Positions 1 to 11,900 of a stretch of 64,000 nt of DNA are shown here, piece after piece. Position 1 is the stretch's first letter, and each line of letters starts with the position of its first letter. A program made the position numbers and the translations under genes. The notes beneath the pieces are model-generated. The model worked only from the letters and a program-made list of their open reading frames with translations, did not search any database and had not been told where the DNA came from. Origin of the DNA: Haberlea rhodopensis (lineage: Eukaryota; Streptophyta; Magnoliopsida; Lamiales; Gesneriaceae); contig CAJQUN010000015.1 in assembly GCA_907163345.1 (NCBI GenBank), positions 5,302,886 to 5,366,885 of the forward strand, given 5' to 3'.

Positions 1-510
1 CCACTTTTGAATTCCAATACAAACTTTTGACAAATATTAAACACGTGTTTTGTGTTTAGTCAAAACTAATGGGCTTTATTATATAAGCCATAATGTAATT
101 AATTTTGTTTCTTTGCCTAATCTCCACCTATAAATACTCACACATTCTTCATTCCAAAATCATCACAAAAATAAAATATTTTCTTTCTACAAATAAAAGT
201 GTTGAGGTAAAAATGAGATTATGTGTTAAAATTTCTTAAGGAGATTTTTATTATTCGAAGGAATAGGACTAGTGGAGAGAAATTGAGCTAAAATCCGAGT
301 GGTATGAGTGAAATACTTTGTATTCTCAATTCTCTTGTCTTCTTTGTTATCAATAAATAAGTAATCTCTTTGAGGGTCTTGAGTGGACGTAGCCCAATTT
401 GGGGTGAAGCACTATAAATCTTGGTGCTCATCTTGTTCAATTGTTGATTATATGCTTGCGATCCGTTGCGTTATTACCTCAATTATATGTTGATTTCCCT
501 GATACCCCAG
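1..510 (+). mobile_element. LTR-like fragment, probably copia, truncated at window edge
   Basis: A TATA-like tataaatactc lies near 128-138. It is followed about 250 bp later by the phrase 'gagtggacgtagcccaatttgg..' (380-405), the kind of R/U5 junction found in many plant copia LTRs. No gene, primer-binding site or second copy is visible, so this is a solo or truncated LTR at best. The left end is outside the window and the right end is a guess, near the 'ccccagca' around 505-512. Confidence 0.4.
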
Positions 511-643
511 CAAATACATTATATAACAAAAAATTTGTTTAGTTTTTTTTGGGTGCAGTCGATTTAAAGCACAAAAGAAATACATATATTAATTAAGTTG
601 TCAATTGATTAGAAGAAATCTTCATATTATGTACCAAATATTA
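511..643. other. AT-rich spacer, nothing recognised
   Basis: AT-rich spacer between two repeat fragments. It has no open frame of note and no repeat that I can tie to other parts of the window. Confidence 0.4.
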
Positions 644-943
644 GAGTGAGCAAAAGTTTCGGTTAAACCGAATTAATTTGTTAAATCTAAGTAATTCAGA
701 CATTTGGTTTAAATTTTTTTTTTAAATCAATTTATTCGGTTAAACGGGTTATTAATTTATTATGTTTTTAATTTTTCTTAAAAAATTGCAGTTTATTCGG
801 TTACCGATCAAATTAACCGATTTTTCATTCGGTTAATTCATTTTTCAAAATAATTTCGGTCAGTTCGACTTGCCGAAAAAATTGATAATTCATTTTTAGC
901 AAATCCTGTTTGGTTGATAATCGAAGCAACCTAATGCTCACCC
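644..943. mobile_element. Miniature element rich in CGGTTAACCG words
   Basis: About 300 bp. The left end reads GAGTGAGCA and the right end TGCTCACCC, forming short imperfect inverted termini. The inside is packed with TTCGGTTAAACCGA and CGGTTACCGA words, a style shared with the better-preserved element at 52401-52996. No clear target duplication was found, so the class is inferred from that resemblance. Confidence 0.5.
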
Positions 944-1027
944 ATAACCATTATAATTTCACATTGGCTATATTGTACTAATTTATTAGATATTCCTCCT
1001 AACTAGTAGCTAATATTAATCTTTTAA

Positions 1028-1271
1028 TATATTAGGGTGTGTTTGAAGTGATTTTAACTTCAAACATATCCCTTGGTTTATTTTTAACCCATATTTCTTT
1101 TGATTTTAATCAAAAGTTATCCCATTATGTTTATCCCATTAATCCCACTTTCCAGCAAAAATGATATATATACCTTTCCCAATTTTTTTACTATTTCAAA
1201 ATTTAAATTCCCTCAAAAAATTTCAACTTACTTCCTATAATTTAATTCCAATAATTCCAATTATTATTATT

Positions 1272-1302
<31 letters not shown>
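1028..1302. mobile_element. Left part of an AT-rich DNA-transposon-like sequence split by the Tat insertion
   Basis: It begins GGGTGTGTTTGAAG, a common plant miniature-element terminus, and runs into an (ATT)n stretch (1261-1300) that abuts the Tat LTR. Beyond the other Tat LTR, 51416-51700 is again AT/ATT-rich. The segment ends near 51860 with CTCCAAACGATATC, whose reverse complement partly matches the left terminus (GTTTGGAG versus GTTTGAAG). The most economical reading is one element interrupted by Tat, but the match is weak. Confidence 0.35.
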
Positions 1303-1891
1303 TGACGTGGTAGGAAAATTAGGACATATCGGGTAAAATCATTGCCGAACAAGACGAAAGTGTCCGAATAGGAAAATACCTGAAGAAGATGATATTCTGA
1401 TTGGTCCAATTGGTCAAACAATGGCATAAGACCCGGTCAAGCCGAATTTCCCGGGCATGCTTTGAATAGTGGGCCATAAACAAAAGAGTTGTTAGTGGCC
1501 GAGAAAGAGGACATAATGGAGCAGATAATGGTAATTAATGGAGGCAACTAATGGGAACCAATATGAAGGGATGAGTTAGTGGAGAAGATGGTGGAGTCAA
1601 TAGCTAAAATTAAGGGTGACTTTTTCTTAAAGATGAGGTTGGCTCACTTTAAGAGATCTCTCGGCTCTTCATTGGGAGAGGAAGAACAAAAATTCTTCCT
1701 TTCATTTTTTATGTCCATCTCTTGTACAAAAACACTGTAAAAATATTATCGTTTATAGTCGAATTTTATACTGGACTAGGTCCCGTGGTTTTACCTTCTA
1801 TTCGAAAAAATTTCACGTAAAAAATCATGGTGTCCTATTTATTTTTTCTTGCACTTTCTCTACCGAATAACGAAAATGCGGGATTACATCA
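1303..1891 (+). repeat. Tat 5' LTR
   Basis: 589 bp, starting TGACGTGG and ending ACATCA. It is colinear with 50811-51415, sharing for example the words cgggtaaaatcattg, gaacaagacgaaagtgtccg and ctaggtcccgt, with many substitutions and small gaps. This suggests an old insertion. Confidence 0.75.
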
Positions 1892-1910
1892 TTGCCGCCA
1901 TCTGTGGGAA
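1892..1910 (+). promoter_or_regulatory. Primer-binding site of the Tat element
   Basis: TTGCCGCCATCTGTGGGAA directly follows the LTR end. It closely resembles the ..GGCGCCGTCTGTGGGAA phrase that follows the 5' LTR in Tat/Ogre elements. The two differences look like decay. Confidence 0.6.
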
Positions 1911-2057
1911 ATTTGAGCTTTAAGGCATTGAGATATGGATAATAGAATCATCGTCTAAGTGTTGAAAAGCCTTTGCAATGGCAGCAGATATGATATTGGA
2001 GTCATTACTACAAGTGCATTTTTAAATGATACTCTTCGATCCTATCGAGCACAACAT

Positions 2058-3394
2058 TGATAGCGTTTTATTTAAACAATAAATTTCATTGTAGCGCGAT
2101 TATACCGCAAGTGTACAGTGTCAAGTTTTAGTATAGTAGAATAAAGTAGGATGATGTTCCCACAGGGACTAATAAGCAAGTACCAAACTCAACTAGCTTA
2201 ACTATATTTAGCCCACGATTATTAATGATGATTAAATTAACTAAACTAACCAAGAACAAAAATTCCAACCCAATCAAGCAATAAATAATGTTGAAAATCA
2301 GTTGAGACAATTATCAAGACTTCGGTTCACCAATATAATCCCCAAAATTTGCCTATTAGTTAAGATTTAAATTCATACGTTCTAAGGTGAGGAGTTTTTC
2401 CTAATGCATTCGTTATACTATGGTCAAGCTATAACGAGTATAATATTAATGTTGCAATAAACCAATTCCTTAGCTTTATTAAACAATCAATATTGTAAGA
2501 AGATCTATGAAAACTACTAACCTTCGATTTTGGTAAATCTATTGCTATCACACGTGTGTTCGATTTTACTTGGTCAGTCTCACTCTAAACACTTAATTTA
2601 TTACGTCGTATTGCAATATTGTATGATCAACCTCAATCGCAATATATACTATCATTCAAAGGTGATCAATTTCTCAAAAGCATGAAAATCAATAAATTAT
2701 GCACAAAGAAATTGTAAGAATTAATCAAAAAACCTTAAGTTAAATTATGGGTTCAAACATGTGATCTCCTAGTCTTGATAATCAAACTTAGCCAAAAATC
2801 ATAGTCAAATAACAATGTAAAAAGATGTTTTGCAACAAAGTAAACATTAAAATATGAAAATAACTAAGAACATAGTTTAGAAATATGAAAAGATGCTAGC
2901 CGATGACTCCTTGCTTCGATGCGTCGTCTCGTCTCTCCCGATGTCTTGCGCTTCAATGGTTTGTGATGGTGGAAAAGTGGTGTAAAAAGTGTAATTTTCA
3001 TCCAAATAAGTTTCTTATATAGTGGAGGAGGAATCCATCATCTTGTAGGACAAATTCTTCAAAAAAGAATCAAATCCCGAAATTTCAGCAGCTGGCGATC
3101 GATCGTCGTTTCTCACCGATCGATCGCCAAGTTTTATTCAGCCTTCAAATTTTTTTCGACACTCAGTGATCGTGTGAATAGTAACTTTTTATTTTATTTT
3201 ACAAAACTCAAATTCTTGTCATTCTTCGACATGTTCGCTCAGTTTGGTCATTTTCATCGTTAATTAGCTCAAATCCTCCATATCATTCTACCTTTATTCC
3301 TGGAACATATAAAACAACATGAAAACACATAATCCAGAATCATAATAAAATGCATATAAATTCATAGCAATATAAGTGTAAAAAACACTTATCA
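2058..3394 (-). repeat. Athila 3' LTR (minus orientation)
   Basis: 1337 bp. Read on the minus strand it starts TGATAAGTG and ends GCTATCA. It aligns with 8973-9665 plus 12119-12726. A TATA-like ctatataag on the minus strand lies near 3018-3026. Immediately upstream of it, at 3092-3130, are two CGATCGATCG words. The region near the gene-proximal end contains the acttgcggtataatcgcgct phrase typical of Athila LTR ends. Confidence 0.85.
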
Positions 3395-3402
3395 ACTCCC
3401 CC
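3395..3402 (-). promoter_or_regulatory. Polypurine tract of the Athila element
   Basis: On the minus strand a GGGGGAGT run directly precedes the LTR start TGATAAG. It is preceded by the ttgctcgaggac phrase that is common just before the Athila 3' LTR. This is the expected plus-strand priming site. Confidence 0.75.
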
Positions 3403-4880
3403 AAACGTAAACTTGATCGTCCTCGAGCAAGCAATAAGATAAAAATTGTAGAGTTCAACAATAATAATTCAAATGGTTCAATTCATGGTTACTAAATAGC
3501 TAAGACGTCTCACTCACAGACAACAAGACATGTTTTCCCCCATATCAAGTAACTTATCTCAAACTCGGAACGTGCGTGTGTGTTATTTTCAATCTAAAGT
3601 TTCATAAAGATCTTCAAGATCAAATTATGCTAATTAACTCAAAATCAAGATTATCGTTGAGCACCTCATAGGCCCATTTTCAAACATTTCTCTACTAATG
3701 TAGTCACTCCCTAGACTTGGATCAACAGGTCTTCATAAGCTTGTAATGCTAGGCCTTTGGTGTCGGTTACAAAAAAAAGATAGGATAGAACAAAGAAGAG
3801 AGATAATTTTGTAACGTTCATATATCAACACATATTGAGCTTCTCTTCTAAATTTTTCCAGCCTTGGCCACTTTGGGTCTTATTAATATATAATTTTCTC
3901 AAGGCTATTTCTTTTCTTCTTTTCCATTTTCTCATTCATAACATTTTTCACTAATCTCATCAAGATATAACAATTCATGTTTAATCAATGAGATTCAATA
4001 CCCCTTAGGATGATGATATTTTTTTTATTATAGGCTCATAATAGGATAGGTATAATATGTTTATCAATAAATGTTGAATGAGGGTCTAATTATATGCAAT
4101 GCATATACCATTCTTTTTCAATAAAGCTCAAAATTGGACACTAGGGATTGGTATAGACTAGGTAAACTTGAAAGGCTCAAACATTCCAAAAAAATCGCCT
4201 AGATCATTTCCAAGTCAAGTTCATAACTATAAAATTTCGCCTCAAAGTGTCATCATCAAATAGGCTCTGGGGTGCTCTAAGATGCTCAAGATAAATAATC
4301 AAGTTCATGACAATTATCACTACTCAACATGCAATCCACAAGATCATGACTCATTGTGCTCAAACTATTCTTCATTTTTAACATATAAACTCAATCAGAA
4401 TATTCACATACAAGTTCAACAGTTTTCAAGATTCAAGTCGGCATGCAAGATGAGATCAATATCATTATGGAACAGTAGCCACTACTATGATTCATTCTCT
4501 TCTCAAATTATACACTCGTTTTCAGAAAAAAAATTCGTTGGTGCTCATGAAACAACAATATATCTACCATAATCAGCTCACAATACTAGAAACGGTAACA
4601 ACATGCAACCATGATAACCTATTCCCCCAAACTTAAATATTGCATTGTCCTCAATGTAATAAGCATGGAAAATAAGACAAGCAAATACTTGTGACGACGA
4701 TCGTCAGTAGTCATCGTCCACCTCCTCGTCAGCTAATGGGGAAGATGGTTAGAAAACATTAACAACACACATGGAGTCACTCACCAAAAATCAAAAAAAT
4801 CAAAAACAAAATGAAAAAACAAAAACGGAATTCAAAAATGAAGATAAGGGATAAGAAATAGTTCTTGATTTATAGTCTCA
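3403..4880 (-). other. Athila 3' non-coding region with an internal second purine tract
   Basis: No env-like or other reading frame is convincing here. At 4621-4665, on the minus strand, the phrase 'cattgaggacaatgc..' followed by aagtttgggggaa repeats the layout of the terminal purine tract at 3395-3430. It looks like an internal copy of the 3'-end signal. The rest is AT-rich and degenerate. Confidence 0.5.
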
Positions 4881-5160
4881 AGCTGGACTTTATACCACTC
4901 TCCTAAAGTGTCGAAGGGGACGGTGGGGGACGAGTTTGTGTCATCCATGTGGTAGTGTCTCAACCACTTTTCTTTAACTGTGAACTAGACCCCTTTCTCA
5001 TCTCTCACCTTTATAGTGTCGGTTGGTAAAATATTGACCACTTGGAAAGGTCCATCCCATGGTGAGTCCGACTTCCATGGAAACAGTCTCATTTTGACTC
5101 TATTCATTAAGACCAACTCTCCCTCACAGAATTTACCTCATTTGGAATGAGAATGTGATG
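4880..5160 (-). pseudogene. Athila integrase C-terminal remnant
   Basis: Reading the minus strand from about 5160 gives a peptide with the order VLMNRVKMRLFPWKSDSPWDGPF..VRDEKGV. This is the post-catalytic C-terminal segment of Athila integrases (basic LFPWK followed by WDGPF and a VRDE strand). An in-frame stop follows RDEKGV, and the frame then continues to about 4880. It sits only about 200 bp after the protease remnant, so reverse transcriptase, RNase H and the DDE core have been deleted. Confidence 0.65.
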
Positions 5161-5367
5161 CGATCATCGCCTTCTTCTTGCCATTGTTTTTCAACTTTCT
5201 CCCAAGCTCGGCTTCCAACTTCTCCTTGCTTTTAACTACGTCGCATCAACAGATAATGGATCAATAATATTGATATTAAAACATCGGTGCTCGGTGTGTG
5301 TAATGTTCAAAGTTTTGAACATATCCAAGATGTCTTGATCCACTCCTACACGGAGGATCAACTTCCC

Positions 5368-5643
5368 CTATTGAACGTCAATTAGTGCTCTTCCTGTTGC
5401 TGAGAATGGCCTTCTTAGGATCAATGGCATCTCAGGATCTTCCTTCATATCCAAAACAATAAAATCCACCGGAATTATGAATTTATCAACTTTGATTGGC
5501 ACATCCTCCACGATCCCTTGCGGGTACTTGATGGACTTGTCCACCATCTGCAGTGACACCCTAACAGGTTTTAGCTCTCCTAAACCCATTTTCCTGCATA
5601 TAGACAAAGGCATCATATTTACGCTTGCACCCAAATCACACAA
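5368..5643 (-). pseudogene. Athila protease (retropepsin-like) remnant
   Basis: 91 residues open on the minus strand. Near the start is CDLGASVNMMPLSI, the Athila version of the aspartic protease active site, in which the usual DTGA is DLGA. Then come PRGI/VEDV-like and VDFIVLDM strands, a PLILRRPF segment where the family has GRPF, and the terminal ATGRALIDVQ. It belongs to the gag-pol polyprotein that would cut itself into mature parts in the virus-like particle. The frame opens here without a natural start because of a frameshift just upstream, and it ends at a stop right after LIDVQ. Confidence 0.75.
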
Positions 5644-5701
5644 AAATTATGAAATGAAGTAGAATTTATTTTGCAATGTATAGTAAAAAGCCCTGGATCC
5701 T

Positions 5702-6034
5702 TTAACTTGGAGGTGAATCGTTTTGAATGATAGCATAACATTCCTCAGTTAAATTTATAGTCTCATGCTCTCCCAATTTCCGCTTGTTTGACAGTATCTC
5801 CTTTAAAAGCTTAGCAAAATTCGGCATTTGCCATATAGCATCAATAAAAGGCTTATCAATATGTAGATTCTTAATCAAATCAAGAAACTTAGCAAATTTA
5901 GCATCTAATTTTGCTCTTTTGTATGCAGCGGGAAATGGGAGTGGGATTTGTACCTTAATAGGTGGTGTGATAGGTGTAATGGTCTTAGGAGACTTACCTT
6001 TGTCGCGTGGTTGGTCCTTATTTTTCTTAGCCAA
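5702..6034 (-). pseudogene. Athila gag-protease linker remnant
   Basis: 110 residues open on the minus strand. It has a basic start, a proline-rich stretch, then KFAKFLDLIKNLHIDKPFIDAIWQMPNFAKLLKEIL and a RKLGEHETINLTEECYAIIQ tail. This is the characteristic segment just before the Athila protease. The frame closes at a stop about 60 bp before the protease frame; coding potential continues in another frame, so at least one frameshift separates them. Further right, to about 6600, other frames show only scattered gag C-terminal sequence. Confidence 0.7.
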
Positions 6035-6620
6035 CTCGTCATCATGCTCTTTTCTGCATCATTCTCTCCATCAGTATCTGCAGCGACCTCATTTCCACTC
6101 CTCAGTGTTATGGAATGGACTTGCTCCCTTGGATTCTTCTCAGTGTCACTAGGAAATGTTCATTGAGCTCGTCCAGCCAATATGGTTGCTACCTGCCCCA
6201 CTTGTACTTCCAAGTTCTTGATCGATGCACCTTGATTGTTCATCCTTGTTTCGGTCGATGATATGGACTTGGTTAGTAGCTCATCCATGCTCGGCTTAGG
6301 TGCATACCCCGGTGGTGGTTGCGGATAATTCCTTAACCCCAGATTGTATGTATTTGGGTAGGGGTTGTCATTAGTTTGAACAAACGGGTTACCTGCTTGG
6401 CATTCAATGCTCGGATGTGGTCCTTGATATGTTCACAGGTAATGGCTTGTACTTTCATCATTGGTGCTGTCAAGCTGTCAATTTTCTTAGTCAAGACTTC
6501 CAACTGAGCTGATATCGTTGTCACTTCATCAACTTGATGCATCCCTATCGGTCTCTTTGGCACGTTCTTCTCGGACTACCATTGATAGCTATTTGCAGCC
6601 ATCTCCTCCAACAGTTTATA
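6035..6620 (-). pseudogene. Degenerate Athila gag C-terminal half
   Basis: On the minus strand near 6600 a short frame reads LEEMAANSYQW, a conserved stretch of Athila gag, then a stop. A second open stretch (6333-6563) has ITxISAQLEVLTKKIDSL-like coiled character. No continuous frame survives. The solo copia LTR at 6621 interrupts the gene here, and gag resumes at 8090. Confidence 0.55.
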
Positions 6621-7541
6621 TGTTGGGATATGCCCTAAGACAAGACATTAGATGATTGATTTTGGCATATATTGTAATATGATTTTTGTTAATGGCAATT
6701 CATTATTATATGTTATTCCAATATTCATATAATATGAATTAATATATATTAATGTCCTTAGAATAATTTTGTATTATACTAAAAGATTGTCCCTGGTCAA
6801 GTATTATAATGAATTAGGATAATGATAATGCATTGAGACTAGTGAATTTGTTCATGCATATGAGATATTGAATCAACATATGGGTACATGTTAGAGAACT
6901 ATGTACTGGACAGATCCACCATGAGAATGCTACATGGATTGTTATACGAGTGTCATAAGCAATTATCATAGTGATAATAGTGTATGTAATCCTTACGACT
7001 TGAGATTACCATAGATCCCAACATAAGGAGTTGTGTATCTTGATATTGTCAAACGTTACTTATAACAGGATAAACTATAAAGACAATCATTACGAATTAT
7101 GTAGAGAGATGTTGAGTGATCAAGATAGAATTTGTCTCTCCTATATAACATGAGAAGTGTTTAGGCCCTTGTTCAAGTGAGACTAAAATGCATGGCCATG
7201 CTCGAATGAGTCGATATGTGAATCGAGCTTATTCGTTTATTCTAGTCTACTCGGTGATCAAAAATAAATGATTGAACTACACGAGTATGACTTATTCCAT
7301 GACTCATGTTTAATCTAAACACATATGACAAATGGATTAAGTTACATGGTGAATATTATCACAAGCCATAGGTTATGTCGAGTCAATGACATTCTTGTAA
7401 CTTGGATAGCCTTGATGTGTTGCTAGATACCGCTCATTGCTTGTGACATAAAATAAGATTTTATGTCACTGCCAACGTTGCAAGATCCTAACGGGTCACA
7501 CAGGAGATTAAATCGATAAAAGGGAGGTAAAATTCATTTGA

Positions 7542-7611
<70 letters not shown>

Positions 7612-8089
7612 GCTGTATTTATATATATAGAGATATATATAAATATGATACAAAATATGCCGATACGGATATAGAGTGAATTGGCCTTAAAAGTTCTGAT
7701 TTCAGCTGCCTAATGAGGACAAAATATACATATGTATATTAAGTTTAAAAAAGAGGTTAATTGAGATTAACAAAAGCTAGTAAACACCATTAGCTAAAGA
7801 CGCAGCCGTCACCTTTGTTCTTGACGGCTCATCCCTTCTCGGTTGAATTATCAACTCTAGCAACTTGATAAATTCAACATCCTTTGTCCATTCGATTATG
7901 TGGATACCGTAGAGGCAAAACTTTGAAGTTTTGCTATACGACTCGTGGAACTCGTGGATGTTCTTCTGCATCAAACACGCTACAAAGGTGTAACTCTCAT
8001 CACCCGATATGATTACTTCGTATAGGTCCATGGCTGGAATCTGAAATTTTATTTATTTCGCTGCGTTTTTGCTCGTTGGATTCCTAACA
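6621..8089 (+). mobile_element. Solo LTR of the same copia family as 16086-24930
   Basis: It starts TGTTGGGATATGCCC and ends TTCCTAACA, colinear with the reverse complement of the copia LTRs at 16086-17586 and 23431-24930. Similarity includes both ends, the 'ggataccgt.gaggcaaaact' stretch near 7895-7925 and the 'catgcattt' block. It is clearly more diverged than those two are from each other, so it comes from an earlier insertion in the opposite orientation. It interrupts Athila gag. Flanking 5-mers (TTATA and GTACA) match only partly. No internal region remains, as expected after LTR-LTR recombination. Confidence 0.8.
7544..7609. repeat. (AT)n microsatellite
   Basis: About 33 uninterrupted AT units inside the solo copia LTR. 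The LTRs at 16-17 kb and 23-24 kb lack it, so it expanded after insertion. Confidence 0.95.
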
Positions 8090-8394
8090 GTACAAGCCTC
8101 ATCAGTCATCTTCATCATAACAGTACCTTCTGATGCTGCATCAATCATAGAACGGTTATCAGAAAATAGAACGTTATAAAAAGTTTGTACCTGCATGCAG
8201 ATGGGAATGCCATGATGTGGGCATTTCCTCAGTAAGTCCTTGAAGCACTCACATGCTTCATGCAGTGTTTCAGGATCATGTTGCGCAAATGTAGTGATAT
8301 CGTTTCACATCTTATCAGTCTTTGATGGTGAGAAGAATTTTGACAAGAAAGCTTGCACCATCCCATCCCAATTAATAATTGATCATGTAGGCAA

Positions 8395-8928
8395 TTAATG
8401 CAACCAAGATTTAGCTTTATTATTTAAAGAGAAAGGAAATAATTGTAACCAGATGGCGCTGTCAGTAACGCCATTATGCTTGAAAGTGTCGCAGATTTCC
8501 AAGAAGTTTGATATGCGAATGTTGGGATCATCAGTGGTTGATCCCCCAAACTGCACCGAGTGCTGGATCACTTGTATGATTGCAAGCTTGATGTCAAAGT
8601 TGTTCGTCTGTACGCTTGGTCTAGTAATACTAGACAATAATCCACGGAGTGATCGTCTATTGGGTACTTCGTTGTTCCGTCTTTCATCTCTTCCACCTCA
8701 TCCTTCATTGTTTTCAGCCATTGCTCGAACTTCTCTTAGTCTCCTAAGAAGAGTTCTTTCAATCTCCGGGTCAAAGGGCTCAAGTAAAGGCTTGTTATTC
8801 CTTAGCATGCACCAAGAGATAACAACATGCAAAGATCCAACCAAAGAAATGATAGTAGCTAAATAAAAAAAACAAAAACAATAAAAAAATAAAAAAAAAT
8901 TGGGTAAATTACTGTCAATTAATCTCAT
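8395..8928 (-). pseudogene. Athila gag N-terminal half
   Basis: Two minus-strand frames. The first (8928-8698) has PLLEPFDPEIERTLLRRLREVRAMAENN, the usual start of Athila gag. The second (8637-8395) has SITRPSVQTNNFDIKLAIIQVIQHSVQFGG..DPNIRISNFLEICDTFKHNGV..LFPFSLNNKAKSWL, the core gag helices. The gap between them needs a frame change, so the gene is broken. Gag would form the particle shell. The fragment continues leftwards to the solo LTR at 8089 with further degenerate sequence. Confidence 0.8.
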
Positions 8929-8950
8929 CTTATATTACTTTAAACTAATC

Positions 8951-8968
8951 CCCGGCAATGGCGCCAAA
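8951..8968 (-). promoter_or_regulatory. Athila primer-binding site (tRNA-Asp type)
   Basis: On the minus strand TTGGCGCCATTGCCGGGG lies four bases inside the 5' LTR end at 8973. It is complementary to the 3' end of tRNA-Asp, as in other Athila elements, and fixes the orientation of the element. Confidence 0.85.
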
Positions 8969-8972
8969 AATT

Positions 8973-11900
8973 TGATCATGTTTTATTTAAAAATAAATTT
9001 CAGTGTAGCGCGATGATACCACAAGTGCACGGTGTTAAGTTTTAGTATAGTAGAATAAAGAATGATGTCCTACACATAGGGATTAGTAAACAAATACTAA
9101 ACTCAACTAGCTTAACTATATGTAACCCACGATTAATAATGATGATTAAATTAACTAAATTAACCAAGAACAAAAATTCCAACACAATCAAGCAATAAAT
9201 AGTGTAGAAAATCAGTTGAGATAATTATCAAGACTTCGGTTCACCCATGTAATCCCCCAAAATTCGCCTATCAGTTAAGATTTAAATTCATACATTCTAA
9301 GGTGAGGAGTTTTCCTAATGTATTCGTTATACTATGGTCAAGCTATAACGAGTCTAATATTAACGTTGTAATAAACCACTCCCGCATCTTAATTTAACAA
9401 TCAATATTGTATGAAGATCTATGAAAACTACTAACCTTCGATTTTGGTAAATATATTGTTATCACACGTGTGTGCGATTTTACTTGGTCATTCTCAATCT
9501 AAACCCAAGGCTTAATTTATTATGTCGATGTAATATCATATGGTCAACCTCAATCGCAATATATATTATCATTCAAAGGTGATCAATTTCTCAAAAGCAT
9601 GAAGAACAATAAATTATGCACAAAGAAATTGTAAGAATTAATCAAAAACCTTAAGTTAAATTATGTGTGAAGGCATGATCTTAATCAAGTGTCTAATTAT
9701 CATACAATGATTTTTATGTAAACAATGGAAGATTTATTTTGACTTTCATATCAAATGGCCCTTAAAATTTTTTTTCGATGATACATATATAATAATACTG
9801 AAAATATTTATATATAGTTATATATTCCGTTCACAGACAATACATCATTCATTATTCAACATAACACTTAAAGTCTTTGAAAATGTTATAAGCCAAAATA
9901 CAACATACACGGGGCATACCCCGATAAGTTTATCAGTTATACTATTGGGAAATGAAAACCATGCATAAACCTGAGCTCGCAGATCATGGAGCTCGGTTAT
10001 CTCTAGATGCATCACCATGAACAAAAGACATGACAGCCCCCACAACGGGGGTCAGTACCAAGTACGAGAAATAAATAAAATCACGTCAAGAATGACAAAG
10101 TATCATGCAATTCATACCATGTATAAATGTGATGCATGAATGGGTACAAAGAATCGAATATCAAGATACCAAATATCGGAGTCCAAATAAAGATATCATC
10201 AATCAATATCAAGCTCGAGCAAAGGGTGGCGGCATCGCGCGAATCCTCCATCGTCGTGCCCAGTATCCCTCGTGTCTAGGTCCGACGACAACACGCGTGA
10301 CTATAGTTGCTAGCTAAACTGCTTGTCATCGACGTGCCCAGTGTCCCCATGACACTATAGATCTCAATCATAATCAAATGGTATCAAAGAAGTAGAAAGG
10401 TCAACATGATAAGCCCAATGAATCATATATGCATCATATGACATATGTAACTCAATATGTCATGCAATCTCATGTGAAAGTCAATATATTTCATGTAATT
10501 CACATAAGGAATCAAACATCACATATAAATCAAGTAGTGACATATAAGATCATACATTAGCATCATTACACATCTTTGTCAGAAGTCATGATAAAACTCA
10601 TTTCTACGTACCTCAGACCAATGTTAATCTACCGTGTACTCCTGGAATCAATCGAGATTCTATTAACCTGGTCATGTAAATTCCAAATATGACACTAAGT
10701 GTTCAAGTGGTGCATTAAATCAAATTCAAGTTCTAAGCATTGACCCTCAGCGATTTTCTTAAATTTCCAGCCTGACCCATTTTGTAGAAAAAATCACTAT
10801 AAATTCATAGGACATCAAAAAAATGACTCGAAACTAGTGCTCAAAGTTCAAAACTCAAAGTATTACATTTCATCTCTGATGATGTCAAGCTGGTTCATCC
10901 ATCAAAAAAGAGTTTGAACACTAAAAATGTAGCATTTAAAAATCTATTTTCCAACTCGAGCAGTGCTAGTAAAAATACTATAAATTTTTCGTTTTAAATT
11001 CAAATTTAGTGATTCTAGTGGAAAAAGATAGCAACTCGAAGAACTACAATTCTTATTTCTAGACATTATCTGGAATTCCTAGCCAAAAAATGCCTAGGAA
11101 TCCGAAGAACACACTGCATGGGTATTTTCGCCCACATGCAGAGCTCAGAATATACACTATTAGTATATAATTAGTAACTCTTTCAATATAAGTCCAAAAT
11201 GAGTCTTCTTTTTTTTTTTAAATCGAAGAAAATTCAAAGATCTACAACTTTTCTATTCACATCTGGTTCACAATCGGAACACATTTTTGTCAATAACCCG
11301 AAAATCCTACTGCATGTGCATTATAAGTACATGTAAGACTCAAAATGTACACAGAAAGTAAATTGAACATCACTCACTCATTTTAACTCTAAATTGCATG
11401 CATTATTTTTCAAAACCGCATAAAATTCGAAGATCTACAACTTTTTTGTTTTGCACAAAGTCAAATTCGAATATTAAAAATGTCAAAAGTACGCAATTAC
11501 AGACTGCCAGAAACATAACTTTCAGCATATTCTGTTTTAACTAAATGTAATCAACATTTTCATGTATATCTAGATTTCGACTTTCATTCACAATAATCAA
11601 CTAATATTACTTTAAAAAATTCATACCCTTGAAGATCATAATAAATTCACTACTCAAACCAACTCCTAGCTCCTAATCTTCAACCCTCTTGAAGATTCTA
11701 TGTTTCCTTCTTTCAATACTCCTCAATCCAAGCTTGCATGGAAGTGTTCATCATTTTTCCTCGAGAATTTTGAGAGGATTTTTTTTTCGAAAAGCATGAG
11801 TGACAATCTGATTATTTGTCAGTTAGAAATGACCAAAATATGCATTAAATGGATGATAGTGGACGTTGCAAACTAGGAGAAAAAGTAGTGTTTTTTAATG

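Noticed and set aside
1303..1891. Reading the Tat LTRs as two independent solo LTRs
   Set aside because: A primer-binding site follows the left copy and a purine tract precedes the right one, and the outer 5-mers nearly match; one element explains this better.
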